From NCBI GenBank assembly GCA_903917505.1, contig CAIXAY010000275.1, positions 1-7,598 of the forward strand: DNA of 7,598 nucleotides, given 5' to 3'. The position numbers and the translations under genes are program-made. The notes below the pieces were generated by a model. The model worked only from the letters and a program-made list of their open reading frames with translations, ran no database searches and was not told where the DNA came from. Position 1 is the first letter of the stretch; the number at the start of each line of letters is the position of its first letter. Origin of the DNA: an uncultured beta proteobacterium. Lineage in GTDB: Bacteria > Pseudomonadota > Gammaproteobacteria > Burkholderiales > Rhodocyclaceae. Below are positions 6,078-7,598 of this stretch, one piece after another.

Positions 6078-6470
6078 ATGTACAAGCAACCGGCCGTGGC
6101 GCTTCCGAGTCATGACATTCTGGCGCAACTGGCGCTCGATGACCCGGACGCGTTTGAAGAAATGCGCAGCGCGATGATCGAGAACTGCATCGCGCGCGCG
6201 CCGCAGAAGATCCAGTTTCGTCTTCGCCAGCTGCAGTTTCGCGTTGATGGAATCCGTCGCCGTTCGCGCTCGCCGCTCGGCGCCTTGATGAAGATTCAGG
6301 CTCTGATGTGGGACAGCTATTTTCAGCTCAATGAAGAATTGCAAGATGTCCTTCGCTACGGGCGTGGCGCCCAGCTTCCCCCGCGCGCGAAGTCCAATTC
6401 GGCTGCGCGTCCGGTTCGCAATGCACGCATCATTGAGTTTCGCCCCCGGATGCCGCGCGACGGCGGGTAG
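6078..6470 (+). CDS. DUF3135-family protein
   Basis: A 130-residue cytoplasmic protein of unknown function; no signal peptide or membrane segment is visible. Residues about 11-90 look like the DUF3135 domain: SHDILAQLALDDPDAFEEMR, IARAPQKIQFRLRQLQFRVD and SPLGALMKIQALMWDSYFQL, a predicted all-helical unit. The C-terminal 35 residues (after RYGRG) are basic, Pro- and Arg-rich and probably disordered. I chose the start at 6078 because GAGGAGA (6065-6071) lies six to seven bases upstream. An in-frame ATG at 6030 would add 16 residues with no ribosome-binding site and an unlikely sequence. It appears to be a single gene: the YceI remnant ends 66 bp upstream and acs starts 239 bp downstream. DUF3135 proteins are common in Beta- and Gammaproteobacteria and remain uncharacterised as far as I know. 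Confidence 0.8.
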   Translation: MYKQPAVALPSHDILAQLALDDPDAFEEMRSAMIENCIARAPQKIQFRLRQLQFRVDGIRRRSRSPLGALMKIQALMWDSYFQLNEELQDVLRYGRGAQLPPRAKSNSAARPVRNARIIEFRPRMPRDGG

Positions 6471-6539
6471 TCGGCGGCCCCGGTAGCAGGGAGTCGAGGC
6501 GTCGCTCGCGCACACGCCGTTCCCCTTGGCGCTTGCCGT

Positions 6540-6567
6540 TTGAGATTATGCGGTTGATGTGTAAGAT
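6540..6567 (+). promoter_or_regulatory. Candidate distal sigma-70 promoter of acs
   Basis: TTGAGA (6540-6545, five of six consensus bases) and TAAGAT (6562-6567, four of six) are 16 bases apart. The predicted transcript would have a leader of about 135 bases before the acs start. This is weaker than the proximal candidate and rests on pattern matching only. Confidence 0.35.
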
Positions 6568-6639
6568 TGGCAGCATCCGTTGTGCTCCGCATAAGCCGAT
6601 CGACAAGACAAGAACCGTTTTCCCCGCCCGGCTTGCTCG

Positions 6640-6669
6640 CTGACAGCAGGCCTTGTTCATGTGCATAAT
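6640..6669 (+). promoter_or_regulatory. Candidate proximal sigma-70 promoter of acs
   Basis: CTGACA (6640-6645) and CATAAT (6664-6669) each match five of six consensus bases with an 18-base spacer. They lie in a locally AT-rich stretch of otherwise GC-rich DNA. A start near 6676 would give a leader of about 34 bases carrying the AGGAGA ribosome-binding site at 6698-6703. Confidence 0.5.
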
Positions 6670-6709
6670 CCCGATAAAAACTTTTTGAATACAGCACAGG
6701 AGATGGACC

Positions 6710-7598
6710 ATGTCCCATGATGAATTGATTGCGCCGTCGGCCGGGTTTGTCGCGCAGGCGACGATTTCCGGGATGGATGCTTACCGTGCGCTGTGCGCGG
6801 AAGCGGCTGCGGATTACACGGGGTACTGGGCGCGCCTGGCGCGCGAGCACGTGGTGTGGAAGCAGCCCTTCACCGAGGTGCTCGACGAGTCGACCGCCCC
6901 CTTCTTCAAGTGGTTTGCCGACGGCAAGCTCAACGTCTCGTACAACTGCCTCGAGCGCAATATCGACGCGGGCCTGGGCGACAAGGTCGCGATCATCTCC
7001 GAGACCGACGACGGCAAGGTCAGGCAGGTGACTTACAAGGAACTCCTGGCCCAGGTCAATCGCCTGGCCAACGGCCTGCGCGCCCAGGGCCTGAAGAAGG
7101 GCGACCGGATCATCATCTACATGGCCATGGGCATCGAAGGCGTGGTCGCCATGCAGGCCTGCGCGCGCATTGGCGCGATCCACTCGGTGGTGTTCGGCGG
7201 CTTCTCGGCGCAATCGGTGCGCGACCGCATCAACGATGCCGGCGCGGTGGCCGTGATCACCACCGACGAACAATGCCGCGGCGGCAAGGTCCTGCCGTTA
7301 AAACCCGCCGTCGATGACGGCATCGCCCTGGGCGGTTGCGAATCGATCAGGAAAGTGATCGTCTTCAAGCGCACCGGCGGCCCCTGCACCATGGTTGCCG
7401 GTCGCGACCTGTGGTGGGACGACGTGATCGCCGGCCAGCCGGAGACCTGCGAGCCCGAATGGGTCGAAGCCGAACATCCGCTCTTCCTGCTCTACACCTC
7501 GGGTTCCACCGGCAAACCCAAGGGTGTCCAGCATTCCTCGGGCGGCTACCTCCTGCACGCCATCCTGACGATGCTTTGGACCTTCGACTTGAAGCCGC
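6710..7598 (+). CDS. acsA: Acetyl-CoA synthetase (AMP-forming), 3' end outside the window
   Basis: The enzyme joins acetate, ATP and CoA through an acetyl-adenylate to give acetyl-CoA, AMP and pyrophosphate, allowing acetate use and salvage in the cytoplasm. The first 296 residues are present of a family length of about 650; the frame runs off the right edge without a stop. The N-terminal ACAS region shows [21 protein letters not shown] (about 39-59), [20 protein letters not shown] (65-84, the typical Acs signature) and [37 protein letters not shown] (131-167). The AMP-binding P-loop [11 protein letters not shown] is at 262-272. The catalytic C-terminal domain, with the lysine that is commonly acetylated, lies beyond the window. 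The start is supported by AGGAG (6698-6702) seven bases upstream. Two promoter candidates precede it. Acs versus a propionyl-CoA synthetase is decided by the close fit to the Acs N-terminal pattern, but this is not certain without the rest. Confidence 0.93.
   Translation, partial: MSHDELIAPSAGFVAQATISGMDAYRALCAEAAADYTGYWARLAREHVVWKQPFTEVLDESTAPFFKWFADGKLNVSYNCLERNIDAGLGDKVAIISETDDGKVRQVTYKELLAQVNRLANGLRAQGLKKGDRIIIYMAMGIEGVVAMQACARIGAIHSVVFGGFSAQSVRDRINDAGAVAVITTDEQCRGGKVLPLKPAVDDGIALGGCESIRKVIVFKRTGGPCTMVAGRDLWWDDVIAGQPETCEPEWVEAEHPLFLLYTSGSTGKPKGVQHSSGGYLLHAILTMLWTFDLKP

Noticed and set aside
5781..6515. 244-codon - strand frame crossing the YceI remnant and the DUF3135 gene
   Set aside because: It is the complement of two recognisable + strand coding regions, and its own sequence resembles no family.
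6356..7273. 305-codon frame on the - strand across acs
   Set aside because: Antisense shadow of acs; His-, Asp- and Arg-rich with no motif.
1..7598. CRISPR arrays, tRNA or rRNA genes, complete insertion sequences, phage or toxin-antitoxin genes
   Set aside because: Looked for regularly spaced repeats, tRNA-like segments, transposase catalytic motifs and paired small toxin genes; none seen.

Overview
The window is GC-rich chromosomal DNA. Its gene content suggests a betaproteobacterium, perhaps in the Rhodocyclales (the Accumulibacter/Dechloromonas type): KdpD/KdpE, a DUF1499 membrane protein, a DUF3135 protein and an AcsA-type acetyl-CoA synthetase. The placement rests on the general look of the proteins, not on a search. 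All intact genes recognised here lie on the + strand.

Layout: (1) 1-405 holds the 3' end of an unidentified reading frame (to 121). It is joined by an ATGA overlap to a 95-residue unknown protein (118-405) that faintly resembles the N-terminal domain of IS110-type transposases. (2) 406-517 is a short gap with a consensus TATAAT. It leads into kdpD (518-3223) and kdpE (3220-3918), which also overlap by ATGA and are followed by a hairpin-plus-T terminator candidate. No kdpFABC genes lie in the window. (3) 3919-4238 is largely non-coding on the + strand. On the - strand it contains a 25-codon reading frame with a very strong Shine-Dalgarno sequence. (4) 4239-5567 is a probable two-gene operon: an exported TPR protein and a three-helix membrane protein with a DUF1499 domain. 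(5) 5568-6011 is decayed. The C-terminal part of an SRPBCC (START-like) protein on the - strand and the C-terminal part of a YceI-family protein on the + strand meet head to head near 5820-5840. Both lack their 5' halves, as if one deletion had removed a shared divergent promoter region and both N-termini. (6) 6078-6470 encodes a DUF3135 protein. (7) 6471-6709 is a regulatory gap with two sigma-70-like promoter candidates. It leads into acs, which starts at 6710 and runs off the window at the AMP-binding core.

How they work together: KdpD and KdpE form a sensor kinase/response regulator pair that normally controls the high-affinity Kdp potassium ATPase. The TPR and DUF1499 proteins look like envelope proteins made together. 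AcsA activates acetate to acetyl-CoA. Nothing in the sequence links the blocks functionally. No complete new multi-gene system is visible. The best leads are the double truncation at 5820-5840, the odd ORF before kdpD, and the 25-codon ORF downstream of kdpE.
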